From an uncultured Alphaproteobacteria bacterium (GTDB lineage Bacteria; Pseudomonadota; Alphaproteobacteria; RF32; CAG-239): a stretch of 64,000 nt of DNA. The position numbers were made by a program, and so were the translations under genes. The notes beneath the pieces were generated by a model. The model was not told the DNA's origin and ran no database searches. It saw only the letters and a list, made by a program, of their open reading frames with translations. Below are positions 51,812 through 60,661 of the stretch, in pieces. Each line of letters starts with the position of its first letter. The first letter of the stretch is position 1. The DNA lies in the NCBI GenBank assembly GCA_934271715.1, contig CAKQRZ010000002.1:62001-126000 (forward strand). Reading direction: 5' to 3'.

Positions 51812-52954
51812 TCAGCGGTTGCGGACAATGTTTCGGACAATATGCAAAATCAACAGTCCCAAAGCGCCTGAACCCAGTACAGAAATTACATAAACATAGC
51901 GCAAAATCACATACAGCATGTTCAATGTTCCGAAATTTAAGCTGCTCCAAGTCATGAAAACCGAAATAAAGCAATAAACCATCAACAGTAAAATGCAGCA
52001 AAAAATAAAAAACAGCTTATCTTCTTTCAAGTTAATAAAATAGCCGGATATTTTGGATGGCGTATCGGATGATTTGAATAAATAAAGCATAGCCGAAAAC
52101 AGCCATATCTGCACGCCAATGGTTGCCATGCTTATGCAGATAAGCTGAGTGTGATAGTCAAAAATCCGCATGCGTCCGATTGTTATCGGAGAGGAAAAAG
52201 AGGCGGCGGCAAAAAGCAAAGAAAAGCAGATAAACAGCAAGCCACCGGCGGCTTCAAACAGCCGCGGACTTTCGGAGAGAATAAACAAAAGATGCCGCAT
52301 TCCGTCATTCCAAGTATTAAGATGAGGTTTGCAGTCTCTTTTATCTACGCGCAGACCGGCGGGAATTTCTACAATTTTAGCCTTGTGCTTTAGGGCTTTT
52401 ATCAGCAGTTCGCTGGCAAATTCCATACCGTTTGAGGCAGCTTGCCATTGTTCATAGGCGCTTCTTTTCATAAGGCGGAAGCCGGAGTTGCAGTCGCTTA
52501 ATTTGCCGCGGAACAGCAAGTTGATTAAAAATGTTAAAATCGGAGTGCCTAAATAGCGGTGTAAAAACGGCATGGCGTTGGGTTCTATTTTGCCTTTCAT
52601 ACGCGAGGCGACAACCATATCGGCCTTGGTTTCTTCGGCGGTTTTATACATTTCCGGCAAAAACTCTAAAGGATAGCTGCCGTCTATGTCGGCAAAGGCT
52701 AGATATTTGCCTTGAGCGTGGGCAAAGCCGTTTTTGAGGGCGGCGCCGTAGCCGCGCTGCGGAGTATTTATAACTTTCACGCCAAAAGAATTTGCTATTT
52801 CAATAGATTTATCGGTGCTGCCGTTATCAGAAATGATAATTTCATACTTAAGCTTTGTTTGCTGCAAAACGCTTTTAAGCTCATTTAGGCAAAACGCGAT
52901 AGTTTTTTCTTCATTAAGGCAAGGAAAAATAAAAGAAACGTCAATATCAGCCAT
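51812..52954 (-). CDS. Glycosyltransferase, GT2 family, with C-terminal membrane helices
   Basis: 380 residues. GT-A domain: DVSFIFPCLNEEKTI, IISDNGSTDKS, GYGAALKNGFAHAQGKYLAFADIDGSYP (with the D-x-D-x metal motif) and DCNSGFRLMKR. Four transmembrane helices follow (about 235-375). This layout matches polyprenyl-phosphate glycosyltransferases. The ATG follows CAGGAGAAC. Third gene of a minus-strand operon with a radical SAM enzyme and a large membrane protein. Confidence 0.87.
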   Translation of the reverse strand: MADIDVSFIFPCLNEEKTIAFCLNELKSVLQQTKLKYEIIISDNGSTDKSIEIANSFGVKVINTPQRGYGAALKNGFAHAQGKYLAFADIDGSYPLEFLPEMYKTAEETKADMVVASRMKGKIEPNAMPFLHRYLGTPILTFLINLLFRGKLSDCNSGFRLMKRSAYEQWQAASNGMEFASELLIKALKHKAKIVEIPAGLRVDKRDCKPHLNTWNDGMRHLLFILSESPRLFEAAGGLLFICFSLLFAAASFSSPITIGRMRIFDYHTQLICISMATIGVQIWLFSAMLYLFKSSDTPSKISGYFINLKEDKLFFIFCCILLLMVYCFISVFMTWSSLNFGTLNMLYVILRYVYVISVLGSGALGLLILHIVRNIVRNR

Positions 52955-52972
52955 AATAGTTCTCCTGTTATT

Positions 52973-53920
52973 TTATTTCAGCTGCTGTTTAATAAACATA
53001 TTTCTAATACCGGCATCCACAAAATCGCAGCCTTTGCAAAACGGATAATTGCTGCGGCCTCCGGCAATTTTTTCTCTTAAATTTTGATAGGTTTTACCGG
53101 TCCAGACAGAAAAAATAGTTTCATTTTTTATATTGCCTAAGCAAGTCTTTTCGGTAGCGTCGCTGCAGCATAAACCGACATTTCCGTTTGGATAAATGGT
53201 AAAATCGGTAAAAGGCATAATGCAGATTTCATTATTATACATAAGTTCTTTTTTGTTGGGAGCCGCTCCGGAACGGTTGGTTAAAATTTCATTGATATAG
53301 CGGATTTGTATAGTTATGTCTTTATCCTGATATTCCTTAGTATTTTTAACAAAATCAAACAGCTTCTGCACATTTTCATGCAAGCTCATAGTTGTGGTAT
53401 AATTATTGATAATCATTTTATCAATATACGGAATAATTTTGCGGAAACGCTCTTCAGTTAAAAGCGTGCCGTTTGTATATAACAGCATTTTGGCTTGGGG
53501 CAGCTGCTCTTTGGCGTAGCGGTACCAATCTTCTATTCTTTTATCCATAAAAGGCTCATTGTTTACATACAAATTCAGATATCCGGAGTAGTTTAATTCT
53601 TTTAGTTCGGCTATGATTTTTTTGAACAAGGCTTCATCCATTTTTTGAAAAGGGCGGGCTTCATTTTTTATATTGGCCGGACAAAAACTGCAGGAGCTGT
53701 TGCAGCGGTTAATGGTTTCCACAGAAATCAGGCAAGGCAAAAAACAGTTATTTTCCGCAGCTCGCTGATTAAACAGCTTTATATAATTTTTATAGAGCTT
53801 TCTTCTTAAGGCAAATTGTAATTTCAGATAGGCATAGCTGGTGTATTGTGAAAAATGTTTACGCAGAAACCAGCCGATTTTTCCGCCGTAAGTCGTGCAT
53901 TTTATCTTGTAATTACTCAT
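52973..53920 (-). CDS. Radical SAM/SPASM domain protein
   Basis: 315 residues. The [4Fe-4S] cluster motif C-x3-C-x2-C is in TINRCNSSCSFCPANI (about residues 70-85). The TIM-barrel core has YVNNEPFMD and LLYTNGTLL. A C-terminal cysteine region typical of SPASM auxiliary clusters is present (GNVGLCCSDATEKTCLGNI, PFCKGCDF). The start overlaps the preceding gene by 8 nt. The substrate is unknown; the flanking glycosyltransferases suggest a modified sugar or lipid carrier. Confidence 0.87.
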   Translation of the reverse strand: MSNYKIKCTTYGGKIGWFLRKHFSQYTSYAYLKLQFALRRKLYKNYIKLFNQRAAENNCFLPCLISVETINRCNSSCSFCPANIKNEARPFQKMDEALFKKIIAELKELNYSGYLNLYVNNEPFMDKRIEDWYRYAKEQLPQAKMLLYTNGTLLTEERFRKIIPYIDKMIINNYTTTMSLHENVQKLFDFVKNTKEYQDKDITIQIRYINEILTNRSGAAPNKKELMYNNEICIMPFTDFTIYPNGNVGLCCSDATEKTCLGNIKNETIFSVWTGKTYQNLREKIAGGRSNYPFCKGCDFVDAGIRNMFIKQQLK

Positions 53921-55703
53921 CAGTTTTCTCCGGAGTTTGTTTTATGATATAATTTTTAAATTCATTCGGGACGCAGATTTTGAGCTGAATATCCAGATTG
54001 TTTTTAAGTTTGCGGCAAGAATAATTCTGCCTTATTTCATCAATCAGGGCTTTGTGCTGTTCTGCGACTTTAATCTTGTCCAAGCCTAATTTATAGTTTT
54101 GTTTAGTAAGAATATTAAGGTCTAAGGAGCGTTTCAGCATCATTTTTTCATAGTCATAATTATTCTTGTCTATATTAAATTCTTCCAAGTTGAAAATATA
54201 GACAGCCGGACCGGTGTGCGCCTGTTCTATTTTGTCTCTTTCTGCTTTGAATTTGAAGTTTTCTACAAAATCCGAGCCGTTGCCGAACAGTCCGCAATAT
54301 TCATTAAGACATTTAAGATAATAAGTTACAGAATTGAATTTATTGTTTTTTGCTAATTCAGGAATAATAAAAGAAGTCTGCGTGCCGTAAAGTTTTACCA
54401 AAGAACCTTGCGGAAGCTCAACTTGTTCTACATCTATAAATTTTTTGATTTTATCGCGGTAGCCGACGCCTTTATAGTATATCTCTCCATTTAAAAAGAT
54501 AAAAATGCAGCAGCCGTAAAACGCCAGCAGCAAATAGGTTAAAATGTCTTTATTTTTGTGCAGTTTCAAAAAGATAAGCGCTAAAAACAGCGGAATTAAC
54601 GCGCTGTAGACAATTAAATATCGCAGAGTGTAAAAAAGAAAACCCCAAGCAAACCAGTCGCAGATTAAGAAAACCGCCAAAGCAAAAAGCAGAGGGTCGC
54701 TTATGTTTTTGTGTTTCAGGCATTTGTTATAGACGGCAATACAGAAATATATAACTAAGACAGCATAGCCGAACACAAACATATAGTCCCTCAAATCAAA
54801 GGCGCAAAGCGCATTTTTGGCAACATAAAAGAAATAAGGCACAAATACATGATAGAGCTTAAAAGAAGTGCGGGTATCCTGAAACGGAATTTCCGGCGCA
54901 TATTCAGACTGAAATATATTATTGAAAAACGGAAAAACCGGACTGCCGTATTCGCGGTATAAGTTCCACATAAAATAGCCGTTAATTGTCAAAAAGCCGG
55001 CAATTCCGCCGAGGGCAAAGCAAAAAATTAAGCGGATAGGATTTTGCTGCTGTTTATGGCATATAATCAGCATCAAGCCGGAGGCTAGGCAGACATGCAG
55101 GGAAGTTTGCTTAAATCCGAAACCGGCGCCGAGGATAAATCCGGCCAGTATAAATTTTTTGAGGTTTTGAGTTTGGGGATTTTTCAGCAAATCAAAAAGA
55201 ATATACATTCCGCACAAGCCAAAAAACAGCATCGGCATTTCATTGGTGGAAGTTCCGATTTGTATCCAAACAGCTTGCCGGAAAGCGGCTAAAATCAAAA
55301 TGAAAAAAATTAAAACAAAGTCTTTGCCGGTTTTAGGAGCTAAAAATAAAACGCATATTTTATAAAGGCAGAACAGCGAAAGCCCAAACCAAAGACCCTG
55401 CAGCGCATAAACTGCAGAGGGATAGTTATTAAAGTATTTAATAAAAAAGTACAGCGGCAGTTCTATAAGCGGGTTCAAAAAGGTGTTGACGCCTCCCGGA
55501 ACCAAGTAATTTTGAAAAGAGTCATTTAAAAACGCGTAGGCTATATAGTAGTGATAGTTTGTGAAATCAACGATATTTTCAGCTTTCAACACGGCGCTCA
55601 CAAGGCTTCCGGCTATCAATAATATAGTCAAAATGATATAATTATACGCTTTTCCCAAGCAAAAACTATGATTAGATTTTGCTGAATTTAATGCTTTTTC
55701 CAT
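53913..55703 (-). CDS. Polytopic membrane protein, GT-C glycosyltransferase-like
   Basis: About 596 residues. Ten or more hydrophobic helices occupy residues 20-440, with an early loop (ENIVDFTNYHYYIAYAFLND) and a C-terminal periplasmic domain of about 170 residues ending ETPEK-like. The topology fits GT-C enzymes that use polyprenyl-phosphate sugars, but no diagnostic motif was recognised. The start is uncertain: ATG 55703 is chosen; an in-frame start at 55766 would overlap the divergent region upstream of hydE. First gene of the operon. Confidence 0.65.
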   Translation of the reverse strand: MEKALNSAKSNHSFCLGKAYNYIILTILLIAGSLVSAVLKAENIVDFTNYHYYIAYAFLNDSFQNYLVPGGVNTFLNPLIELPLYFFIKYFNNYPSAVYALQGLWFGLSLFCLYKICVLFLAPKTGKDFVLIFFILILAAFRQAVWIQIGTSTNEMPMLFFGLCGMYILFDLLKNPQTQNLKKFILAGFILGAGFGFKQTSLHVCLASGLMLIICHKQQQNPIRLIFCFALGGIAGFLTINGYFMWNLYREYGSPVFPFFNNIFQSEYAPEIPFQDTRTSFKLYHVFVPYFFYVAKNALCAFDLRDYMFVFGYAVLVIYFCIAVYNKCLKHKNISDPLLFALAVFLICDWFAWGFLFYTLRYLIVYSALIPLFLALIFLKLHKNKDILTYLLLAFYGCCIFIFLNGEIYYKGVGYRDKIKKFIDVEQVELPQGSLVKLYGTQTSFIIPELAKNNKFNSVTYYLKCLNEYCGLFGNGSDFVENFKFKAERDKIEQAHTGPAVYIFNLEEFNIDKNNYDYEKMMLKRSLDLNILTKQNYKLGLDKIKVAEQHKALIDEIRQNYSCRKLKNNLDIQLKICVPNEFKNYIIKQTPEKTDE

Positions 55704-55855
55704 ATAAACAGTATCCGTTTTTTCTTTATTTACAGCGATATTACATGAATAGGCTGCGGCAGACAATGAAAAAAGCTGAGTTATACCATATAAATATCTG
55801 TTATAAATTTCAGAAACAGCTTGTTTTTGGCGCGTGGTTTTATATACTTAACAGC

Positions 55856-56869
55856 ATGAAAAAGTTAGATAAAACAGAAATTGTGCGCCGTCTGAAAGAT
55901 GACGCCGGACAAGAAGAGCTTTTGAAAGAAGCCGATGAGGTTCGCCGCAGATATGTGGGCGATGAGGTGCATCTGCGCGGGCTTATAGAGTTTTCAAACA
56001 TCTGCCGCAATAATTGCATGTATTGCGGAATCCGCCGCGATAACAAATGCTTAAACCGCTACCGTATGACAGAGGAAGAGCTGATAGAAACCGCCCGCCG
56101 CGGCGCGGAATTGGGCTTTAAGACCATTGTCATGCAGTCCGGCGAAGATATGTATTACAGCGCCGAGCGGATGTGCCGCATTGTGGAAGCCATCAAAAAG
56201 TTTGATGTTGCGATAACGCTTAGCATGGGTGAACGGAGCTATGAAGAATATAAAGCCTTCAAGGAAGCAGGCGCCGACCGCTATTTGATGCGCATAGAAA
56301 CCACGGATAAGGATTTGTATCATAAACTTGACCCGGAAATGAGCTGGCAGCACCGCTATGAATGCTTGCTGATGCTTAAAGAACTTGGATATGAGCTGGG
56401 GTCGGGCAGCATGGTCGGACTGCCTGGGCAAAGCGTGGAATCTATTGCCGATGATTTGCTGTTTATGCAAAAATTGGATGTGGATATGGCCGGAATAGGT
56501 CCGTTTATTCCGCATCATCAGACGCCGCTTAAAGATGCCGCCGGAGGCACGCTGGATTTGGCGTTGCGGACAATGTCTTTGATGCGGATTATGCTGCCGG
56601 ATATAAATATTCCGGCGACTACGGCAATGGAGAGCCTGCATCCGCAAGGTCGCATAAAAGCATTAAAATGCGGCGCAAACGTGGTGATGCCTAATATAAC
56701 TGAAGGCGAATATCGCAAACTTTATGAGCTGTATCCGGGAAAAATCTGCGTGGACGATACACCGGCGCATTGCCGCAGCTGCATCGGGCTGAAAATTATG
56801 AGTATCGGGCGGACAATCGGGCAGGGCTACGGCAGCCATAAAAAAGTGTCTGAACAGAAAGGATGTTAA
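55856..56869 (+). CDS. hydE: [FeFe]-hydrogenase H-cluster maturase HydE
   Basis: About 337 residues. Radical SAM motif C-x3-C-x2-C in FSNICRNNCMYCGIRRDN (about 46-63). HydE features follow: NRYRMTEEELIETA, TIVMQSGEDMYYS, ITLSMGERSYEEYK, GSMVGLPGQSVESIADDL, GIGPFIPHHQTPLKDA, IPATTAMESLHPQGR, ALKCGANVVMPNITEGEYRKLYELYPGKICV. HydE helps build the dithiolate bridge of the H-cluster. hydF, hydG and the hydrogenase are not in the window. PylB is a relative but fits less well. The start is the ATG at 55856; no clear Shine-Dalgarno. Confidence 0.88.
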   Translation: MKKLDKTEIVRRLKDDAGQEELLKEADEVRRRYVGDEVHLRGLIEFSNICRNNCMYCGIRRDNKCLNRYRMTEEELIETARRGAELGFKTIVMQSGEDMYYSAERMCRIVEAIKKFDVAITLSMGERSYEEYKAFKEAGADRYLMRIETTDKDLYHKLDPEMSWQHRYECLLMLKELGYELGSGSMVGLPGQSVESIADDLLFMQKLDVDMAGIGPFIPHHQTPLKDAAGGTLDLALRTMSLMRIMLPDINIPATTAMESLHPQGRIKALKCGANVVMPNITEGEYRKLYELYPGKICVDDTPAHCRSCIGLKIMSIGRTIGQGYGSHKKVSEQKGC

Positions 56870-56871
56870 AA

Positions 56872-57726
56872 ATGAAAAATTGGTGTTTTATTTTTGCTTT
56901 GTTATTTGCGGTTTCAGCGTCGGCGCAGCCGCTTTTGATTGATGAAGAGGCCGAGCCTGCAGCTGAAAACAACGGCAAGCCGGAAATGCTTTCGGCAGAA
57001 AACGGCGGAAATACCGAAAGCGGCGCGGAGGCTGCTCCGGCAGAGGGCGAAGCGGCGGCGGAAGAAAATGCCGATGAAAACGCCAATCCGGAAGAGCCGG
57101 AGCCGAAGCCGGTGGAATATCTCCCGAATCCGAGTAATTTTTCGGCGGATTTCATGAGTTCGCTTTATCAATGCCAGTCGGCAAAAGAACAGCAGAATTT
57201 AGCCGGTTTTGAAGAAGTTTCGGTTATCGGCAGCGTCAGCGGGCGCTGTCAGCTGAAGTATGATGATTTTATTTTGGCGATTCCGAGCGAGCTTTTGCCG
57301 AATATCCACAGCATGAGCGATATCCGTCAGCTGCTGCTGAACAATGACATTGCCCATTATCAGCCGCAATATGAATACGCAGGGCTGCTGCAGGAGCTGA
57401 ATATCTGCAGCAAAAGCAGCGGCGGACACAGCGCCTATCTGCACCGCCAATCCCGCAACGACGTGGCAATTACCAAGGGCTTGACTTCTAAGGTAGAAAA
57501 CGGCGGCTGCACGATTCGTCTGCTGAATCAGCTGAATATGAACGATAGTTTTCGCGATTACAGCGTTATCTGCCGCATTCCGGCAAACGATATGCAGCTG
57601 ATTTTGGGCGCTTATTCCGATTTGCTGACAAATCCGAACGCCTCCGATGAAGCCTATAAAAAAGCCGATGCCGAAATTATGTTCCGCCTGCAGCAGGTGG
57701 GCTATTGCCAAAAGCCGAAGCTATAA
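56872..57726 (+). CDS. Secreted protein of unknown function
   Basis: About 284 residues. Signal peptide (MKNWCFIFALLFAVSASAQP), an acidic alanine/glutamate/proline-rich linker (about 20-85), then a folded domain with conserved-looking cysteines (LYQCQSAKEQQN, SGRCQLKY, LNICSKSSGG, GGCTIRLL, SVICRIP, VGYCQKP). The start at 56872 follows AAAGGA; it begins 2 nt after the hydE stop, so the two are co-transcribed. Link to hydrogenase maturation is unlikely; function unknown. Confidence 0.65.
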   Translation: MKNWCFIFALLFAVSASAQPLLIDEEAEPAAENNGKPEMLSAENGGNTESGAEAAPAEGEAAAEENADENANPEEPEPKPVEYLPNPSNFSADFMSSLYQCQSAKEQQNLAGFEEVSVIGSVSGRCQLKYDDFILAIPSELLPNIHSMSDIRQLLLNNDIAHYQPQYEYAGLLQELNICSKSSGGHSAYLHRQSRNDVAITKGLTSKVENGGCTIRLLNQLNMNDSFRDYSVICRIPANDMQLILGAYSDLLTNPNASDEAYKKADAEIMFRLQQVGYCQKPKL

Positions 57727-57894
57727 AAACACAGTTTTTTTGCGTAAAATGCTTGACATTTTGTCATAAATATGTCAACCTATGGTTTATCAAAAAATTA
57801 TGATGAATATTATTTAGGCTTATATGTAAATTAGGTTACTGATAAGCTGTTTTGAGTGTAAATTTTTATATGTCAAACTTAAACTTATAACATT

Positions 57895-58785
57895 ATGGGT
57901 AAAAAAGTTGCGTGGCTGCTGGTTGCTTTAATAGTAATTATTGCAGCATGTGTAAGTGTTACTAAACATTCTTTTGTCAAGGTTGACCCTGGGCAGAGAG
58001 GTATTAAAAAGCAATGGGGACAAGTTGTGGATTCTTCCTATGTTCCGGGTCTGGTGTGGTATATTCCATATACTCAGGATATGGGAAACGAGGTTATAAC
58101 TATGGATATCAAGCCTCATCGCTATGAATATACCTTTAAGGTCCGAACAAAAGGTTTGCAGCAGATATCCTTAAAATGCGCCGTATTGTGCGAAATGAAC
58201 GATTCTAAAGTTCATAAGCTGTACGACAAATATCAGGGATATGACGCCTACGAGCAAAAGGTTATTAAAGATATGGTTAACAGTACAATGCTGACCTTGT
58301 CTTCCTTAACCGATATTTGGTCTTTTGTGGGGCGTGAAGAGTCTATGACTATGGATGCCGTAAAATACATTGTCAACGACCAGTTGATGGCTGACAATTT
58401 GGTAAAAGTTAAAACTTTCAGACTTTTGAATTATCAGGCTTCTGCTGAATTTGAAAAGCTGATAGAACAAACCGCGCAGACTCAGCAAGGAATTAAACTT
58501 GAGGAGTATAAAACTAAAATGGCTCAGCAGGCTACAGAGCGCGTCAAGCAAGAAGCTATACAGGCTTATGAGCGTTTGGCTGCCGAAGCAAAAGCTAAAG
58601 GTTTGGAAGTGCAGATTTTGGCTGAAGCTCTTAAAGGCAATCCGTTTGTGGCGCAGTATGAAATGGCAAAGGCTTTGCAAAAGTGGAACGGAAAGGTTTC
58701 ATTGCCGCAGACTCTTACCATTATGAAAGGTGCTAACGACGGCAGCGGTTTTCCGGTCTTTCCTTTTATGAATGTCGGTAAGTAA
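57895..58785 (+). CDS. SPFH/prohibitin-like protein, Shine-Dalgarno-less class
   Basis: 296 residues. N-terminal membrane anchor (VAWLLVALIVIIAACVSV), then a band-7 domain (VDPGQRGIKKQWGQV, VPGLVWYIPYTQ, YEYTFKVRTKGLQQISLKCAV) and a C-terminal coiled coil (EEYKTKMAQQATERVKQEAI), matching prohibitin-type SPFH proteins. Distinct from the qmcA-like gene at 11270. The ATG has no Shine-Dalgarno, only an AT-rich leader. Probably transcribed with the small membrane protein gene at 58814. Confidence 0.8.
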   Translation: MGKKVAWLLVALIVIIAACVSVTKHSFVKVDPGQRGIKKQWGQVVDSSYVPGLVWYIPYTQDMGNEVITMDIKPHRYEYTFKVRTKGLQQISLKCAVLCEMNDSKVHKLYDKYQGYDAYEQKVIKDMVNSTMLTLSSLTDIWSFVGREESMTMDAVKYIVNDQLMADNLVKVKTFRLLNYQASAEFEKLIEQTAQTQQGIKLEEYKTKMAQQATERVKQEAIQAYERLAAEAKAKGLEVQILAEALKGNPFVAQYEMAKALQKWNGKVSLPQTLTIMKGANDGSGFPVFPFMNVGK

Positions 58786-58813
58786 TTTGTTTAATTCTTA
58801 AAACTGATTTAAT

Positions 58814-59323
58814 ATGTTGTATTTAAGCATTGCAGCAGTCGTGATTATTTTGGCGATTGCTTATAAAAATGAGTTAAAGTCTTTTTTCGGCGAACTGAAG
58901 TCCCGAAAAAAAGAAGTTTCAACATTCCGCTCGGCGGTAAATGACAGCAAAAATAATAACAAAGGTATATCGTTTTGTTTTTGCGTTATAGCTGTTGTAA
59001 TTAGTTTTATTTTAGGAACTCTGTTCGGAATTTTTGCTTTTGAAGCAAAGCCTGAATCTAAGCCTAAACTTAATGATGCAAAGTTGCCTCTTAAAGAAGT
59101 TGTGCTTACTGTCTCAAATACCGGAGAGGGCAATGACGGCTGCAAATATGTAAAATTCTCTGATGGACATACCATAAGAGCAGATGTTGGTTCTCAAGAT
59201 TATACTAAATGGGTGTTTTTAGAAAAAGGCGATAAGGTTCGCAAGTTGATTTATGCAAACAAAGAGCCGGAGTATACGCCTGAATTTGATGATAAAATCA
59301 ACAAAAACAGCATTGGCAAGTAA
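58814..59323 (+). CDS. Small bitopic membrane protein, paralogous family 2
   Basis: 169 residues: an N-terminal hydrophobic segment (LYLSIAAVVIILAIAY), a basic cytoplasmic stretch, a second helix (FCVIAVVISFILGTLFGIFAF), and a beta-rich C-terminal domain with DGCKYVKFSDGHTIRADVG. Its layout parallels the gene at 60662 (helix, basic loop, helix, small beta domain with a [FS]-D/N-G-H motif). No Shine-Dalgarno; the leader TTTAATTCTTAAAACTGATT resembles those of the following genes. Function unknown. Confidence 0.65.
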   Translation: MLYLSIAAVVIILAIAYKNELKSFFGELKSRKKEVSTFRSAVNDSKNNNKGISFCFCVIAVVISFILGTLFGIFAFEAKPESKPKLNDAKLPLKEVVLTVSNTGEGNDGCKYVKFSDGHTIRADVGSQDYTKWVFLEKGDKVRKLIYANKEPEYTPEFDDKINKNSIGK

Positions 59324-59330
59324 CTGAACA

Positions 59331-59368
59331 AAAAAAAGGTTGTGTTATGTAAAAACACAGCCTTTTTT
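59331..59368 (+). terminator. Terminator after the gene at 58814
   Basis: Arms AAAGGTTGTGTT and AACACAGCCTTT; the T-run ends 2 nt before the next TTGACA. Confidence 0.82.
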
Positions 59369-59370
59369 GT

Positions 59371-59399
59371 TTGACAATAAAAAATAATTTGTCTATATT
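59371..59399 (+). promoter_or_regulatory. Sigma70 promoter of the gene at 59436
   Basis: TTGACA (59371-59376), 17-nt spacer ending TTTGTC, TATATT (59394-59399). Confidence 0.75.
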
Positions 59400-59435
59400 A
59401 AAGGTGGATTTTAATTATTAAAACTTTATATTTAT

Positions 59436-60551
59436 ATGAAAATTTTGTATTATTTGAAACTGTTTATTTTGTCTTTAGTGAGCGGAATAGGCAAAACTGA
59501 TTTGGAACGTTTGTGTGCCGAATGTGAGAAAAAACACAGCCTGTTCTTAAAATTCATACTTAAGAACCAATGGCGTTTTGCTCCTGTAGAACAAATTGTA
59601 AACGCTTTGCGGTTATTTAGCGGATATGTTTATAAACACAATGTTTGGGTAAACGGACGAAGGTATGATGGTTTTAGTCCTTTATGGGATGTGTATTTTG
59701 ATTTAAAGAAGAACAAACCTTATGATTTTGAGGTTGAAAAGCTTTTAATTGAAAGCACATACTATGGCGAAACTGCTTATGCCAATCTTCCTCATTCGCT
59801 ATCCGAAGCCGGAGAACTGTTTTTAATTGATGCGCGCTTTAACGATAAGATGGCAAGCTCAACGTTGGATGCGTACATAAAGCGTTTTTCTTTGTCGCAA
59901 AAAGCTTTGCAAAAGCTGATAGATATCGGTTTGGAACTAAGAGATTGGCCAAATTTGCCGACAGCGTTGGAATATCCGAACTGTTTGCTGACAGATGAAA
60001 TGCGTATTAAGATTTTGCAGACTGAAGGACTCAGTTATGAGGTATATTCAGGGTGTTTCGCTCAGTATAATATGCTAAAGGCTCCGTCTATAGATGTAAT
60101 AAATGCTCTTTTGCGGATTACTTTTTTCCCAAATAACATACCGTTATACTTAGAGGAATTGCTGTCCCATAGTTGGCTGGAAAACGGCAAAGACGAGGTA
60201 TTGCAGCGATATCCGGAGCTTAAAGCGGTAATTTTGATATCTGAAATTTGCCACGAAGCCTGTATGGTTAACAAGCGAGAACGTAAGCGTATGTTTTCGG
60301 CAGATTATAAAGAATTGCTGGAAATAAACATTAGTTCTTATAACTATTACAAGCATCCTTGGTTAGCGAAAAACACACTTCCTGATGGTTCGTATTCTAT
60401 GTTGGCTTTGTGTTACAGATTCTATCATAGGTATTCTTGTGATACTGTAGGTATTTTGCAGGCTGTTTTGAACTATTGCATATTTTACGGCGGACGTCTT
60501 AAAGAGTATGTTCCGCAGCTGCAGGAAGTTTTGCAGGAAAAAACAGAATAA
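59436..60551 (+). CDS. Paralogous family 3, member 1 (unknown function)
   Basis: 371 residues, helical-repeat-like. It shares with the gene at 61304 an N-terminal segment (W-x9-N, SPLWDVYFDLK, VEKLLIE, LPHSLSEAGELFLI) and a C-terminal block LLSHSWLENGKDEVLQRYPELKA, HEACMVNKRERKRMFSADY and YVPQLQEVLQE. The first 20 residues are hydrophobic and might anchor it. No Shine-Dalgarno; leader TTTTAATTATTAAAACTTTA. Own promoter and terminator. Not recognised. Confidence 0.7.
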   Translation: MKILYYLKLFILSLVSGIGKTDLERLCAECEKKHSLFLKFILKNQWRFAPVEQIVNALRLFSGYVYKHNVWVNGRRYDGFSPLWDVYFDLKKNKPYDFEVEKLLIESTYYGETAYANLPHSLSEAGELFLIDARFNDKMASSTLDAYIKRFSLSQKALQKLIDIGLELRDWPNLPTALEYPNCLLTDEMRIKILQTEGLSYEVYSGCFAQYNMLKAPSIDVINALLRITFFPNNIPLYLEELLSHSWLENGKDEVLQRYPELKAVILISEICHEACMVNKRERKRMFSADYKELLEINISSYNYYKHPWLAKNTLPDGSYSMLALCYRFYHRYSCDTVGILQAVLNYCIFYGGRLKEYVPQLQEVLQEKTE

Positions 60552-60562
60552 GCAGTAATGTT

Positions 60563-60598
60563 AAAAAAGGTTGTGTTATAAAAACACAGCCTTTTTTG
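60563..60598 (+). terminator. Terminator after the gene at 59436
   Basis: Arms AAAAGGTTGTGTT and AACACAGCCTTTT, nearly identical to that at 59331, abutting the next TTGACA. Confidence 0.82.
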
Positions 60599-60599
60599 T

Positions 60600-60628
60600 T
60601 TGACAATGTATTAAAATTTGTCTAATAT
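60600..60628 (+). promoter_or_regulatory. Sigma70 promoter of the gene at 60662
   Basis: TTGACA (60600-60605), 17-nt spacer ending TTTGTC, TAATAT (60623-60628). Confidence 0.75.
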
Positions 60629-60661
60629 AACGGCAGATTTTAATTATTAAACTTTATATTT

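Noticed and set aside
51651..52001. N-terminal extension of the minus-strand ORF ending at 51270
   Set aside because: It is antisense-overlap of the glycosyltransferase 3' region in another frame; promoter and leader place the start at 51650.
55856..56869. Reading this gene as pylB (methylornithine synthase)
   Set aside because: Motifs such as GIGPFIPHHQTPL and ELYPGKICV fit HydE better and no other pyl gene is in view.
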